64,000 bases of DNA, taken from Schistocerca nitens. Lineage: Eukaryota; Arthropoda; Insecta; Orthoptera; Acrididae. Location of the stretch: the NCBI RefSeq assembly GCF_023898315.1, contig NC_064621.1, positions 534,461,383 to 534,525,382 of the forward strand, in the 5' to 3' direction. The notes below the pieces were generated by a model. It was not told where the DNA came from. It searched no databases and saw only the letters and a program-made list of their open reading frames with translations. Every line of letters starts with the position of its first letter. The stretch's first letter is position 1. This document shows, piece after piece, positions 32,610-43,082 of the stretch. A program made the position numbers and the translations under genes.

Positions 32610-34363
32610 AGGACAAATGTAAGGATGTAGAGGCTTATCTCACTAGGGGTAAGATAGATACTGCCTACAGGAAAATTAAAGAGACCTTTGGAGAAAAGAG
32701 AACCACTTGTATGAATATCAAGAGCTCAGATGGTAACCCAGTTCTAAGCAAAGAAGGGAAAGCAGAAAGGTGGAAGGAGTACATAGAGGGTCTATACAAG
32801 GGTGATGTACTTGAGGACAATATTATGGAAATGGAAGAGGATGTAGATGAAGATGAAATGGGAGATAAGATACTGCGTGAAGAGTTTGACAGAGCACTGA
32901 AAGACCTGAGTCGAAACAAGGCCCCGGGAGTAGACAACATTCCGTTAGAACTACTGATGGCCTTGGGAGAGCCAGTCATGACAAAACTCTACCATCTGGT
33001 GAGCAAGATGTACGAGACAGGCGAAATACCCACAGACTTCAAGAAGAATATAATAATTCCAATACCAAAGAAAGCAGGTGTTGACAGATGTGAAAATTAC
33101 CGAACTATCAGTTTAATAAGTCACAGCTGCAAAATACTAACGCGAATTCTTTACAGACGAATGGAAAAACTGGTAGAAGCGGACCTCGGGGAAGATCAGT
33201 TTGGATTCCGTAGAAATGTTGGAACACGTGAGGCAATACTAACCTTACGACTTATCTTAGAAGAAAGATTAAGAAAAGGCAAACCTACGTTTCTAGCATT
33301 TGTAGACTTAGAGAAAGCTTTTGACAACGTTAACTGGAATACTCTCTTTCAAATTCTGAAGTTGACAGGAGTAAAATACAGGGAGCGAAAGGCTATTTAC
33401 AATTTGTACAGAAACCAGATGGCAGTTATAAGAGTCGAGGGGCATGAAAGGGAAGCAGTGGTTCGGAAGGCAGTGAGACAGGGTTGTAGCCTCTCCCCGA
33501 TGTTATTCAATCTGTATATTGAGCAAGCAGTAAAGAAAACAAAAGAAAAATTCGGAGAAGGTATTAAAATTCGTGGAGAAGAAGTAAAAACTTTGAGGTT
33601 CGCCGATGACATTGTAATTCTGTCAGAGACAGCAAAGGACTTGGAAGAGCAGTTGAACGGAATGGACAGTGTCTTGAAAGGAGGATATAAGATGAACATC
33701 AACAAAAGCAAAACGAGAATAATGGAATGTAGTAAAATTAAATCGGGTGATGCTGAGGGGATTAGATTAGGAAATGAGACACTTAAAGTAGTAAAGGAGT
33801 TTTGCTATTTAGGGAGTAAAATAACTGATGATGGTCGAAGTAGAGAGGATATAAAATGTAGACTGGCAATGGCAAGGAAATCGTTTCTGGAGAAGAGAAA
33901 TTTGTTAACATTGAGTATAGATTTAAGTGTCAGGAAGTCGTTTCTGAAAGTATTTGTATGGAGTGTAGCCATGTATGGAAGTGAAACATGGACGATAACC
34001 AGTTTGGACAAGAAGAGAATAGAAGCTTTCGAAATGTGGTGCTACAGAAGAATGCTGAAGATAAGGTGGGTAGATCACGTAACTAATGAGGAGGTATTGA
34101 ATAGAATTGGGGAGAAGAGAAGTTTGTGGCACAACTTGACTAGAAGAAGGGATTGGTTGGTAGGACATGTTTTGAGGCATCAAGGGATCACAAATTTAGC
34201 ATTGGAGGGCAGCGTGGAGGGTAAAAATCGTAGAGGGAGGCCAAGAGATCAATACACTAAGCAGATTCAGAAGGATGTAGGTTGCAGTAGGTACTGGGAG
34301 ATGAAGAAGCTTGCACAGGATAGAGTAGCATGGAGAGCTGCATCAAACCAGTCTCAGGACTGA
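32561..34363 (+). CDS. RTE reverse transcriptase (C-terminal part of broken ORF)
   Basis: 600 residues, overlapping the endonuclease frame by 49 bases in a different frame; the two were probably one ORF. RT motifs: NKAPGVDNIPLELLMA, YRTISLISHSCKILTRIL, FLAFVDLEKAFDNVNW (first catalytic Asp), RQGCSLSPMLFNLYIEQA and LRFADDIVIL (catalytic FADD at residues 347-350). The C-terminal region contains YGSETWTI, MWCYRRMLKIRW and GRPRDQYTKQIQKDVG. No stop inside. The RT frame is complete, but the frameshift to the endonuclease makes the copy unlikely to move by itself. Confidence 0.92.
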   Translation: MPQKYRKCKMAKQGWLEDKCKDVEAYLTRGKIDTAYRKIKETFGEKRTTCMNIKSSDGNPVLSKEGKAERWKEYIEGLYKGDVLEDNIMEMEEDVDEDEMGDKILREEFDRALKDLSRNKAPGVDNIPLELLMALGEPVMTKLYHLVSKMYETGEIPTDFKKNIIIPIPKKAGVDRCENYRTISLISHSCKILTRILYRRMEKLVEADLGEDQFGFRRNVGTREAILTLRLILEERLRKGKPTFLAFVDLEKAFDNVNWNTLFQILKLTGVKYRERKAIYNLYRNQMAVIRVEGHEREAVVRKAVRQGCSLSPMLFNLYIEQAVKKTKEKFGEGIKIRGEEVKTLRFADDIVILSETAKDLEEQLNGMDSVLKGGYKMNINKSKTRIMECSKIKSGDAEGIRLGNETLKVVKEFCYLGSKITDDGRSREDIKCRLAMARKSFLEKRNLLTLSIDLSVRKSFLKVFVWSVAMYGSETWTITSLDKKRIEAFEMWCYRRMLKIRWVDHVTNEEVLNRIGEKRSLWHNLTRRRDWLVGHVLRHQGITNLALEGSVEGKNRRGRPRDQYTKQIQKDVGCSRYWEMKKLAQDRVAWRAASNQSQD

Positions 34364-34368
34364 AGACC

Positions 34369-34397
<29 letters not shown>
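34364..34397 (+). repeat. RTE 3' tail, (CAA)n
   Basis: About ten CAA units forming the 3' terminus of the RTE, seen also at 8540-8568 and as the complement (TTG)n at 54385-54415. Confidence 0.9.
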
Positions 34398-34400
<3 letters not shown>

Positions 34401-34408
34401 TGCACTGG

Positions 34409-34664
34409 CTTTTTTCCTAAGTGTGTCAGTATGTAACCTATCATTTATCAGAAGTTGAGTGTTTGTCTGAACTCATTCTTAATTTTCTGTTTATAGCTCC
34501 ATCCTACAGGGTGCCCCACCTGCCCTTTGCCCAAATGTAATATTTCGACTCCTGAAATAGAGTAAATAGCTACAATAGTGGACAGTTTTATGCAACATTC
34601 GATTTTTACCATTCTTCTGTCAGCATTTCAGTTTACTTCATTATCAGTGAAGTTAGACATTTAT
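34409..34664. other. No feature recognised
   Basis: Short unannotated stretch between the RTE and the 3' end of LINE-X. CAGGGTGCCCCACCTG near 34508 looks like a mariner terminus but has no partner. Confidence 0.4.
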
Positions 34665-35212
34665 TTAGATCTACATCTACAGCTATACTCTTCAAAACAA
34701 CCGTGAGCTGCATGGCAGAGGGTACGTCCCATTGTACCAGTTATTAGGGTTACTTCTTATCCCATTCACGTATGGAGCACAGAAAGAATGACCGACTGAA
34801 TACCTTTGTGTATGCAGCAATTATTCTAATCTCATCCTCAGGACCCCTATGTGAATGATACCTATAGGGTTGTAATACATTCCTTGATAATCATTTAAAG
34901 CCGTTTAACAAAGTTGTTAATACATTTTCTCTGGATAATTAACATCTATCTTCAAGAGTCTTCCAGTTCAGATAATTCAGTATCTCTGTGACTCTCCCCC
35001 AAAAAGTGAACAAACCTGTGACCATTCATGCTGCTCTTCTCTGTATACGTTCAATATACTCTGTTAGTCCTATCTGGTATGGGTCCCACACAATTGAGCA
35101 ATGTTCTCAAGCCCGTTGCACGAGTGATTTTTATGCAATCTCCTTTGCAGAATGATTGCACTTCTCCAGTATTCTGCCAATAAACCAAAGTCTACCACCT
35201 GCTTTACCCATG

Positions 35213-35345
35213 ACTGATGATGATGATGATGAAGACTCCACAAACACCCAGTCCCCGAGCAGAGAAAATCCCCAACCCGGCCAGTAATCAAACCTTGAAC
35301 CCTGTGATTCAGAGGCTGCGCTAGCCACTAGACCACGACCTGTGG
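35213..35345 (-). mobile_element. tRNA-derived SINE-3
   Basis: On the minus strand: CAGGTCGTGGTCTAGTGGCT (A box), GGTTCAAGGTTTGATTAC (B box), then a CGGGTTGGGGATTTTCTCTG body, ending in (ATC/TCA)n repeats (TCATCATCATCATCATCA). Inserted in the LINE-X RT C-terminus. Confidence 0.75.
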
Positions 35346-35366
35346 ACCCACAACTGAACCTACGTT

Positions 35367-35617
35367 TCCAGAATGATATTTTCACTCAGCAGCGGAGTGT
35401 GCGCTGATATGAAACTTCCTGGCAGATTAAAACTGTGTGCCGGACCGAGACTCGAACTCGGGACCTTTGCCTTTCGTGGGCAAGTGCTCTACCAACTAAG
35501 CTACTCAAGCATGACTCACGCCCTGTCCTCACAGCTTCACTCCCGCCAGTACCTCGCCTCCTACCTTCCAAACTTTACAGAAGCTATCCTGCGAAACTTG
35601 CAGAACTTGCAGAACTT
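35367..35617 (-). mobile_element. tRNA-derived SINE-4 with 12-bp TSD
   Basis: On the minus strand the middle of the element carries a tRNA-like part: AGCTTAGTTGGTAGAGCACT (A box) and CGAGTTCGAGTCTCGG (B box), then GGCAGATTAAAACTG-complement sequence to a conserved end, AGTGAAAATATCATTC. It is flanked by TGAACCTACGTT (35355-35366) and TGAACCTATGTT (35618-35629), a 12-bp repeat with one mismatch. Confidence 0.85.
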
Positions 35618-37139
35618 TGAACCTATGTTGTTATTCCATTTCATATCCCTACAAAGTGTTACACCCAGGTATGTACATAAGTTGGCCGATTCCAACAGTG
35701 ACTCATTGATATTATAGTCATAGGACACTATAGTTTTTTTTTTTCTTCTTTATTTTGTGAGGTGTACAATTTTACATTTCCGAACATTTAAAGCAAGTTG
35801 TCAATCTGTGCACCACTTTGAAACATTGTCAAGATCTGACTGAATATTTATGCAGCTTCTTGCAGTTAGTACTTCACTATAAATAACTACATCATCTGGA
35901 AAAGGCCTAATTTTATTGTTACTATTGCCTGTAAGATCATTAATATACAACATGAACAGCAATGCTCCCCACACACTTCCCTGGAGAACACCCAAAAGTA
36001 CTTTCTAATGATGATTCTCCATCCAAGCTAACATGCTGTGACCTCCCTACCAAAAAGTCCTCAATCCAGTCACAAATTTCACTTGATACCCCCATATGAT
36101 CATACTTTTGACAATAAGCTTAGTTGTGGTACTGAGTCAAATGCTTTCTGGAAATCAAGATGTACTGCGTCTACCTGGTTGCCTAGATCCAAAGCTTTCC
36201 ATATGTCATGTGATAAAAGTGCGAGTTGGATTTCACATGATCGATGTTTTCAAAATCCATGCTGGTTGGCACAGAGGTAGTCATTCTGTTCAAGATCCCT
36301 CATCATGTTTGAGCTCAGAATACGTTCCAAGATTCTACAACAAATCAATGTTAAGGATATTGGACGGTAGTTTTGTGGATCAGTTCTACTACCCTGCTTG
36401 TAGACGCTTGTGACCTGCGCCTTTATCCAAGAACTAGGCAGGGTTTTTTGTTTGAGAGATCTCCAATAGATTATAGTTATAAGAGGAGCTAACTCGGCCA
36501 CAAATTCAGTATAGACACTGACAGGGATTCCATCAGGGCCTGGACCATTGTTCAATTTTAATGATTTCAGCTATTTCTCAACACCACTGCCATTAAATTT
36601 TTTTTCATTCATCTTTTCAGTGGTACAATGATTAAATTGGGGCAATTCTCCTGGGTTTTCCTTTGTAAAGGAACATTTGAAAATGAAATTAAACTTTTCA
36701 GCTTTTGATTTACTACCCTCAATTTCAGTTCCTGTCTCATTTGGTAGGGACTGGACACTAAATTTGGTGCTAATAACAGCCTTCAGACATGAAAGATCAC
36801 TTAACAATATTCAGCTACAGCAGTCACTGAACACATCATGTACTGCTCTCTTGACAGCCAAACACGTTTCATTCAGCATCTCTCTATCTATAGACCTATG
36901 CTTTGTTTCACACATATTATGCAGTAATATCGGTTTCTTTAGAAGTTTCTTTTCAGTGACTGTATACCATGGGGGTTCCCTCCCATTATAAACTGTTCTA
37001 CTGGGTACATACCTGTCCATTGCATGGCCAACTATTCTTATAAACTTAAGTTCCCATACATGTTCCTGCCCTGTTCTAAAAGTTTCAAGTTCCTCACTGA
37101 GATACGACACTACAGATCTTTCATATACTTTACTGAATA

Positions 37140-37167
37140 CTGCTTGTGTCTGTATATGTGCAGATGG

Positions 37168-37230
<63 letters not shown>

Positions 37231-37475
37231 CGCGCGCGCGCGCGCGCGTGCGTATACCTGTCCTTTTTTCCCCCTAAGGTAAGTCTTTCCGCTCCCGGGA
37301 TTGGAATGACTCCTTACCCTCTCCCTTAAAACCCACATCCTTTCGTCTTTCCCTCTCCTTCCCTCTTTCCTGATGAGGCAACAGTTTGTTGCGAAAGCTT
37401 TGTGTGTATGTTTGTGTTTGTTTGTGTGTCTGTCGACCTGCCAGCACTTTCATTTGGTAAGTCACATCATCTTTG

Positions 37476-37490
<15 letters not shown>
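37140..37490 (+). repeat. PLE-A terminal repeat (plus) with (TG)n and hammerhead-like core
   Basis: GTAAGTCTTTCCGCTCCCGG and CTGATGAGGCAACAG, then GTTGCGAAAGCTT, then CGACCTGCCAGCACTTTCAT. Contains a (TG)n tract (37171-37227) and a (CG)n stretch (37230-37247). It is followed by (TA)n at 37491-37518. Confidence 0.85.
37366..37404 (+). ncRNA. Hammerhead-ribozyme-like motif in PLE-A repeat
   Basis: CTGATGA core (37370-37376), stem II GCAAC/GTTGC with loop AGTTT, then GAAA, GC, TT. TTC before the core can pair with bases after the predicted UH site (clear in copies reading CTTGAA, such as 38100-38134). Further copies in the cluster lie at about 37707-37744 (-), 38096-38134 (+), 38348-38386 (-), 41591-41630 (-), 42907-42945 (+), 43268-43306 (-), 43657-43695 (+), 43937-43976 (-), 47180-47219 (-) and 48500-48538 (+). 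Confidence 0.5.
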
Positions 37491-37518
<28 letters not shown>

Positions 37519-37521
<3 letters not shown>

Positions 37522-37640
37522 AAAGCTGTTTTCAGGTTGTTGGTGTAATGGTTCAGGGATTCCGGACTGGAGCAGATTCATTTGCCATGAAGACCTAGGC
37601 TGTAGGGAAGGGACCGTTTGATGTGGAATGGGTGACAGCT
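37519..37640 (-). repeat. Isolated PLE-A internal fragment
   Basis: Nearly identical to 39381-39525, which lies at the joint between RT and linker in the main PLE-A ORF, but here placed between terminal repeats. Confidence 0.8.
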
Positions 37641-38236
37641 GTCATAATGGAGGTACTGTTGGCACGTCGATAGACACACAAACAAACACAAACATACACA
37701 CAAAATTCAAGCTTTCGCAACAAACTGTTGCCTCATCAGGAAAGAGGGAAGGAGAGGGAAGGAGAGGGAAAGACGAAAGGATGTGGGTTTTAGGGAGGGT
37801 AAGGAGTCATTCCAATCCCGGGAGCGGAAAGACTTACCTTAGGGGGAAAAAAGGACAGGTATACACTCGCACACACACACATATCCATCCACACATTACA
37901 GACACAAGCAGACATATTTAAAGTTCCAAATGTCTGCTTGTGTCTGTAATGTGAGGATGGATATGTGTGTGTGTGCGAGTGTATACCTGTCCTTTTTTCC
38001 CCCTAAGGTAAGTCTTTCCGCTCCCGGGATTGGAATGACTCCTTACCCTCTCCCCAAAAAACCCACATCCTTCCGTCTTCCCCTCTCCTTCCCTCTTTCC
38101 TGATGAGGCAACAGTTTGTTGCGAAAGCTTGAATTTTGTGTGTATGTTTGTGTATCTATCGACGTGCTAGCGCTTTCGTTTGGTAAGTCACATCATCTTT
38201 GTTTTTAGATATATTTTTCCCACGTGAAATGTTTCC

Positions 38237-38276
<40 letters not shown>
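37641..38276. repeat. PLE-A terminal repeats, minus then plus, then (TA)n
   Basis: A minus-oriented repeat (37641-37925) is followed directly by a plus-oriented one (37926-38215), making a roughly 285-bp-arm inverted repeat centred near 37925, then (TA)n at 38240-38277. Confidence 0.82.
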
Positions 38277-38278
<2 letters not shown>

Positions 38279-38552
38279 CAAAGATGATGTGACTTACCGA
38301 ACGAAAGTGCTGGCAGGTCGATAGACACACAAACACACACACAAAATTCAAGCTTTCGCAACAAACTGTTCCCTCATCAGCAAAGAGGGGAAGGAGAGGG
38401 AAAGACAAAAGGATGTGGGTTTTAAGGGAGAGGGTAAGGAGTCATTCCAATCCCGGGAGCGGGAAGACTTACCTTAGGGGGAAAAATGACAGGTATACAC
38501 TCGCACACACACACATATCCATCCACACATATACAGACACAAGCAGACATAT
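38276..38552 (-). repeat. PLE-A terminal repeat adjoining the GIY-YIG end of the ORF
   Basis: GACTTACCGAACGAAAGTGC, then CAAGCTTTCGCAACAAACTG and the GTAAGTC complement. It lies at the 3' end of the main PLE-A coding part. Confidence 0.85.
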
Positions 38553-39419
38553 TCAAAGACAAAGAGTTTTGGGCAGAGATGTCAGTCGAGGCGGAAGTGC
38601 AGAGGCAAAGATGTTGTTGAATGACAGGTGAGGTATGAGTGGTGGCAACTTGAAATTAGCGGAGATTGAGGCCTGGTGGGAAGAGAGGATATATTGAAGA
38701 GCAAGTTCCCATCTCCGGAGTTCGGATAGGTTGGTGTTAGTGGGAAGTATCCAGATAACCCGGACGGTGTAACACTGTGCCAAGATGTGCTGACCGTGCA
38801 CCAAGGCATGTTTAGCCACAGGATGATCCTCATTACCAACAAACACTGTCTGCCTGTGTCCATTCATGTGAATGGACAGTTTGTTGCTGGTCATTCCCAC
38901 ATAGAATGCATCACAGTGTAGGCAGGTCAGTTGGTAAATTATGTGGGTGCTTTCACACGTGGCTCTGCCTTTGATCGTGTACACCTTCCGGGTTACAGGA
39001 CTGGAGTAGGTGGTGGTGGGAGGGTGCATGGGACAGGTTTTACACCAGGGGCGGTTACAAGGATAGGAGCCAGAGGGTAGGGAAGGTGGTTTGGGGATTT
39101 CATAGGGATGAACTAACAGGTTACGAAGGTTAGGTGGACGGCGGAAAGACGGTGGAGTGGGGAGGATTTCATGAAGCATGGATCTCATTTCAGGGCAGGA
39201 TTTGAGGAAGTCGTATTCCTGCTGGAGAGCCACATTCAGAGTCTGATCCAGTCCCGGAAAGTATCCTGTCACAAATGGGGCACTTTCGTGGTTCTTCTGT
39301 GGGAGGTTCTTGGTTTGAGGGGATGAGGAAGTGGCTCTGGTTATTTGCTTCTGTACCAGGTTGGGAGGGTAGTTGCAGGATGCGAAAGCTGTTTTCAGGT
39401 TGTTGGTGTAATGGTTCAT
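38553..39419 (-). pseudogene. PLE-A linker and GIY-YIG endonuclease (unit 1)
   Basis: 288-residue open frame. Residues 1-110 are linker. C121, C126, C129 and H132 (PCNRPWCKTCPMH) form the zinc-binding motif typical of PLEs. GIY-YIG follows: THIIYQLTC (about 159-166) and AFYVGMTSNKLSIHMNGH (171-188), with E and H residues further on (GNEDHPVAKHAL). This domain nicks DNA to start target-primed reverse transcription in Penelope elements. The frame is separated from the RT frame by a stop just before 39420, so the ORF as a whole is dead. Confidence 0.9.
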
Positions 39420-39440
39420 GGATTCCGGACTGGAGCAGAT

Positions 39441-39959
39441 TCATTTGCCATGAAGACCTAGGCTGTAGGGAAGGGACCGTTTGATGTGGAATGGGTGGCA
39501 GCTGTCATAATGGAGGTACTGTTGCTTGTTGGTGGGTTTGATGTGGACAGATGTGTGAAGCTGGCCATTGGACAGATGGAGGTCAACGTCGAGGAAAGTG
39601 GCATGGGATTTGGAGTACGACCAGGTGAATCTGATGGAACCAAAGGAGTTGAGGTTGGAGAGGAAATGCTGGAGTTCTTCTTCACTGTGAGTCCAGATCA
39701 TTAATATGTCATCAACAAATCTGTACCAAACTTTGGGTTGGCAGGCCTGGGTAACCAAGAATGCTTCCTCTAAGCGACCCATGAATAGGTTGGCGTACGA
39801 GGGGGCCATCCTGGTACCCATTGCTGTTCCCTTTAATTGTTGGTATGTCTGGCCTTCAAAAGTGAAGAAGTTGTGGGTGAGGATGAAGCTGGCTAAGGTA
39901 ATGAGGAAAGAGGTTTTAGGTAGGGTGGCAGGTGATCGGCGTGAAATGAAGTGCTCCAT
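39441..39959 (-). pseudogene. PLE-A reverse transcriptase, palm and thumb (unit 1)
   Basis: 172-residue frame with FTFEGQTYQQLKGTAMGTRM, APSYANLFMGRLEEAFL, WYRFVDDILMIW (catalytic VDD at residues 82-84), FTWSYSKSHATFLDVDLHL and the C-terminal YDSCHPFHIKRSLPYSLGL. All are hallmarks of Penelope RT, which is related to telomerase RT. It ends at a stop in front of the linker frame, and a frame change separates it from the upstream RT piece. Confidence 0.9.
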
Positions 39960-40135
39960 CGCAGCGAGGCCCTGGACGTGCGGAATATTTGTGTATAATA
40001 ACAGATTGGGTAAGGTTTCCAGACGTTCGAGAAAGTGGTTCGTGTCTTTGATGAAGGATGGGAGACTGCATGTAATGGGTTGAAGGTGTTGATCTACGTA
40101 GGCAGAGATACGTTCTATGGGGGCTTGGTAACCAG

Positions 40136-40384
40136 CTACAATGGGGTGGCTGGGATGATTGGGTTTGTGAATTTTAGGTAGAAGGTAGGGGTGCGGGGTG
40201 TCGGTGGGGTCAGAAGGTTGATGGAGTCAGGTGAAAGGTTTTGTAGGGGGCCTAAGGTTCTGAGGATTCCTTGAAGTTCCACCTGGACATCAGGAATGGG
40301 ATTACCTTGGCAAACTTTGTATGTGGTGTTGTCTGAAAGCTGACGCAGTCCCTCAGCCACATACTCCCGACGATCAAGTACCAC
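40136..40384 (-). pseudogene. PLE-A reverse transcriptase, finger region (unit 1)
   Basis: 82 residues: VVLDRREYVAEGLRQLSDNT, YKVCQGNPIPDVQVEL and RTPTFYLKFTNP. In the family this part follows an ADKG motif and leads into the first catalytic block. It lies in a different frame from both neighbours. Confidence 0.8.
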
Positions 40385-40524
40385 GGTTGTGGAACCCTTG
40401 TCTGCCGGAAGAATGACGATGGATCGGTCAGCCTTCAGATCACGGATAGCTTGGGCTTCAGCAGTGGTGATGTTGGGAGTAGGATTAAGGTTTTTTAAGA
40501 AGGATTGAGAGGCAAGGGTGGAAG

Positions 40525-41505
40525 TCAGAAATTCCTGGAAGGTTTGGAGAGGGTGATTTTGAGGAAGAGGAGGTGGGTCCCACTGTGACGGAGGACAAAA
40601 CTGTTCCAGGCAGTGTCTTGGGGAGTTGGATCATTAGGAGTAGGATTAGGATCATTTTTCTTCATGGCAAAGTGATATTTCCAGCAGAGAGTACGAGTGT
40701 AGAACAGTAAATCTTTGATGAAGGCTGTTTGGTTGAATCTGGGGGTGGAGCTGAAGTTGAGGCCTTTGGATAGGATAGGGGTTTCGGATTGGGAGAGAGG
40801 TTTGGAGGAAAAGTTACCTACTGAATTAGGGTGTTGTGGTTCCAGATTGTGTTGATTGGAATTTTGAGGTTTTGGAGGGAGTGGAGCTGGAAGTGGGAGA
40901 TTGAGTAGATGGGAGAGACTGGGTTTGTGTGCAATGAGAGGAGGTTGAGGTTTGCTGGAAAGGGTGAGTGAGTTGCCTTTCCGGAGGTGGGAAACCAGGA
41001 GATTGGATAGTTTTTTGAGGTGGAGGGTGGCATGCTGTTCTAATTTGTGGTTGGCCTGTAGGAGGATGCTCTGAACAGCCAGTGTGGATGTGGGAAAGGA
41101 AAGATTGAGGACTTTTATTAAGGATAGGAGTTGACGGGTGTGTTCATTGGCTGAGTTGATGTGTAGGTGAAGGATTAGGTGGGTGAGGGCAATGGATTGT
41201 TCAGTTTGGAACAGGTATAGGGACTGATGGAAAGAAGGGTTGCAGCCAGAGATGGGAACTTTAAGTGTGAGGCCTTTGGGGGTAATGCCAAATGTCAGAC
41301 AAGCCTGAGAAAATAAAATATGGGAGTGTAATCTGGCTAGGGCGAAGGCATGTTTGCGGAGGGAATGTAAATAAAACATAATGGAGTCGTCGTGGGGGTG
41401 TTGTGAGGATGACATGGTATTAGAAGGTGGAAAGTGTAACATGAGGCTGAAATGAAAATGAAAATAAAAATATATGGGGAGAGATAAAGGTAAACTAGAA
41501 AGCAA
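40525..41505 (-). pseudogene. PLE-A N-terminal ORF part (unit 1)
   Basis: 326-residue open frame rich in Leu, His, Ser and Pro. Near its C-terminus PILSKGLNFSSTPRFNQTAF corresponds to the LSKGLNF motif just before RT in Penelope ORFs. The first 250 residues (HLILHLHINSANEHTRQL, HATLHLKKLSNLLVSHL) have no domain I recognise. The frame is lost before the RT fingers. Confidence 0.8.
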
Positions 41506-41737
41506 CTAAAAACAAAGATGATGTGACTTACCAAATGAAAGTGCTGGCAGGTCGATAGACACACAAACAAACACAAACATACACACAAAATTCAAGCTTT
41601 CGCAACAAACTGTTGCCTCATCAGGAAAGAGGGAAGGAGAGGGAAAGACGAAAGGATGTGGGTTTTAAGGGAGAGGGTAAGGAGTCATTCCAATCCCGGG
41701 AGCGGAAAGACTTACCTTAGGGGGAAAAAAGGACGGG

Positions 41738-41805
<68 letters not shown>

Positions 41806-42752
41806 CAGACACAAGCAGACATATTTAAAGACAAATAGTTTGGGCAGAGATGTCAGTCGAGGCAGAAGTGCAGAGGCAAAGATGTTGTTGGAAGACAGGT
41901 GAGGTATGAGTGGCGGCAACTTGAAATTAGTGGAGATTAAGGCCTGGTGGGAAGAGAGGATATATTGAAGAGCAAGTTCCCATCTCCGGAGTTCGGATAG
42001 GTTGGTGTTAGTGGGAAGTATCCAGATAACCCGGACGGTGTAACACTGTGCCAAGATGTGCTGGCCGTGCACCAAGGCATGTTTAGCCACAGGGTGATCC
42101 TCATTACCAACAAACACTGTCTGCCTGTGTCCATTCATGCGAATGGACAGTTTGTTGCTGGTCATTCCCACATAGAATGCGTCACAGTGTAGGCAGGTCA
42201 GTTGGTAGATCACGTGGGTGCTTTCACACGTGGCTCTGCCTTTGATCGTGTACACCTTCCGGGTTACAGGACTGGAGGAGGTGCACACGATCAAAGGCAG
42301 AGCCATGTGTGAAAGCACCCATGTGATCTACCAACTGACCTGCCTAGACTGTGATGCATTCTATGTGGGAATGACCAGCAACAAACTGTCCATTCACATG
42401 AATGGACACAGGCAGACAGTGTTTGTTGGTAATGAGGATCACCCTGTGGCTAAACATGCCTTGGTGCACGGCCAGCACATCTTGGCACAGTGTTACACCG
42501 TCCGGGTTATCAGGATACTTCCCACTAACACCAACCTATCCGAACTCCGGAGATGGGAACTTGCTCTTCAATATATCCTCTCTTCCCGTTATCCACCAGG
42601 TCTTAATCTCCGCTAATTTCAAGTTGCCGCCACTCATACCTCACCTGTCATCCAACAACATCTTTGCCTCTGCACTTCTGCCTCGACTGACATCTCTGCC
42701 CAAACTATTTGTCTTTAAATATGTCTGCTTGTGTCTGTATATGTGTGGATGG

Positions 42753-42791
<39 letters not shown>

Positions 42792-43022
42792 TGTATACCC
42801 ATCCTTTTTTCCCCCTAAGGTAAGTCTTTCCGCTCCCGGGATTGGAATGACTCCTTACCCTCTCCCTTAAAACCCACATCCTTTCGTCTTTCCCTCTCCT
42901 TCCCTCTTTCCTGATGAGGCAACAGTTTGTTGCGAAAGCTTGAATTTTGTGTGTATGTTTGTGTTTGTTTGTGTGTCTGTCGACCTGCCAGCACTTTCAT
43001 TTGGTAAGTCACATCATCTTTG

Positions 43023-43027
<5 letters not shown>
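41506..43027. repeat. Palindrome of PLE-A repeat plus GIY-YIG fragment (unit 1)
   Basis: A minus-oriented terminal repeat (41515-41825) and a GIY-YIG fragment (41665-42318 frame) are mirrored by a plus-oriented GIY-YIG fragment (42218-42616 frame) and terminal repeat (42715-43027). The centre is near 42268, with a loop of about 34 bases, so arms are about 750 bp. Both arms keep the CDAFYVGMTSNKLSI motif. (CA)n at 41739-41797 and (TG)n at 42758-42788 sit at matching places in the arms. Confidence 0.88.

Positions 43028-43079
<52 letters not shown>
43028..43079. repeat. (TA)n microsatellite at the joint of the two units
   Basis: 26 TA units. The matching tract at 37491-37518 has 14 units. Confidence 0.95.

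Positions 43080-43082
<3 letters not shown>

Larger units (their letters stand above)
31161..34397 (+). mobile_element. Full-length RTE-type LINE with TSD
   Basis: About 3.24 kb with a 5' UTR (31161-31472), an endonuclease-RT coding region, a short 3' UTR ending CAAACCAGTCTCAGGACTGA and a (CAA)n tail. AATTGCACTGG at 31150-31160 and 34398-34408 is a direct repeat of up to 11 bp, though two bases are shared with the tail. Two relatives in the window (6165-8568 and 54385-55193) are 5' truncated, as is usual for target-primed reverse transcription. It lies in the DGK intron in antisense to the gene. Confidence 0.93.
34665..37140 (-). pseudogene. LINE-X (Jockey/CR1-like), RT part, decayed
   Basis: Minus strand, read from 37140 down. 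QEHVWELKFIRIVGHAMDRY and VPSRTVYNGREPPWYTV follow the endonuclease. GPGPDGIPVSVYTEFVAEL (36545) and NYRPISLTLICCRILERIL are RT. YINDLTGNSNNKIRPFPDDVVIYSE (36-35.8 kb) carries the catalytic box as FPDD. GKAGGRLWFIGRILEKCNHS (35215-35150) is the C-terminal part, then the 3' UTR ends in TAGATG-type repeats at 34668-34682. SINEs at 35213-35345 and 35367-35617 and the PLE-A cluster at 37140 interrupt it. The N-terminal endonuclease resumes at 48625. Same family as 59840-60785. Confidence 0.82.

Noticed and set aside
34508-34530. CAGGGTGCCCC-type mariner end
   Set aside because: No partner inverted repeat or TA-flanked element could be found.
37024-37329. Open frames with long VCVCVC, THTHTH or IYIYIY runs (also near 38205, 41665, 42402, 43766, 47254, 48218, 30365)
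   Set aside because: These are translations of TG/CA/TA microsatellites joined to PLE repeat sequence, not proteins.
39706-40083. Plus-strand open frames opposite the PLE-A RT (also 39275, 39486, 44864, 45075, 45295)
   Set aside because: Antisense shadows of the minus-strand PLE-A coding sequence with no domain of their own.
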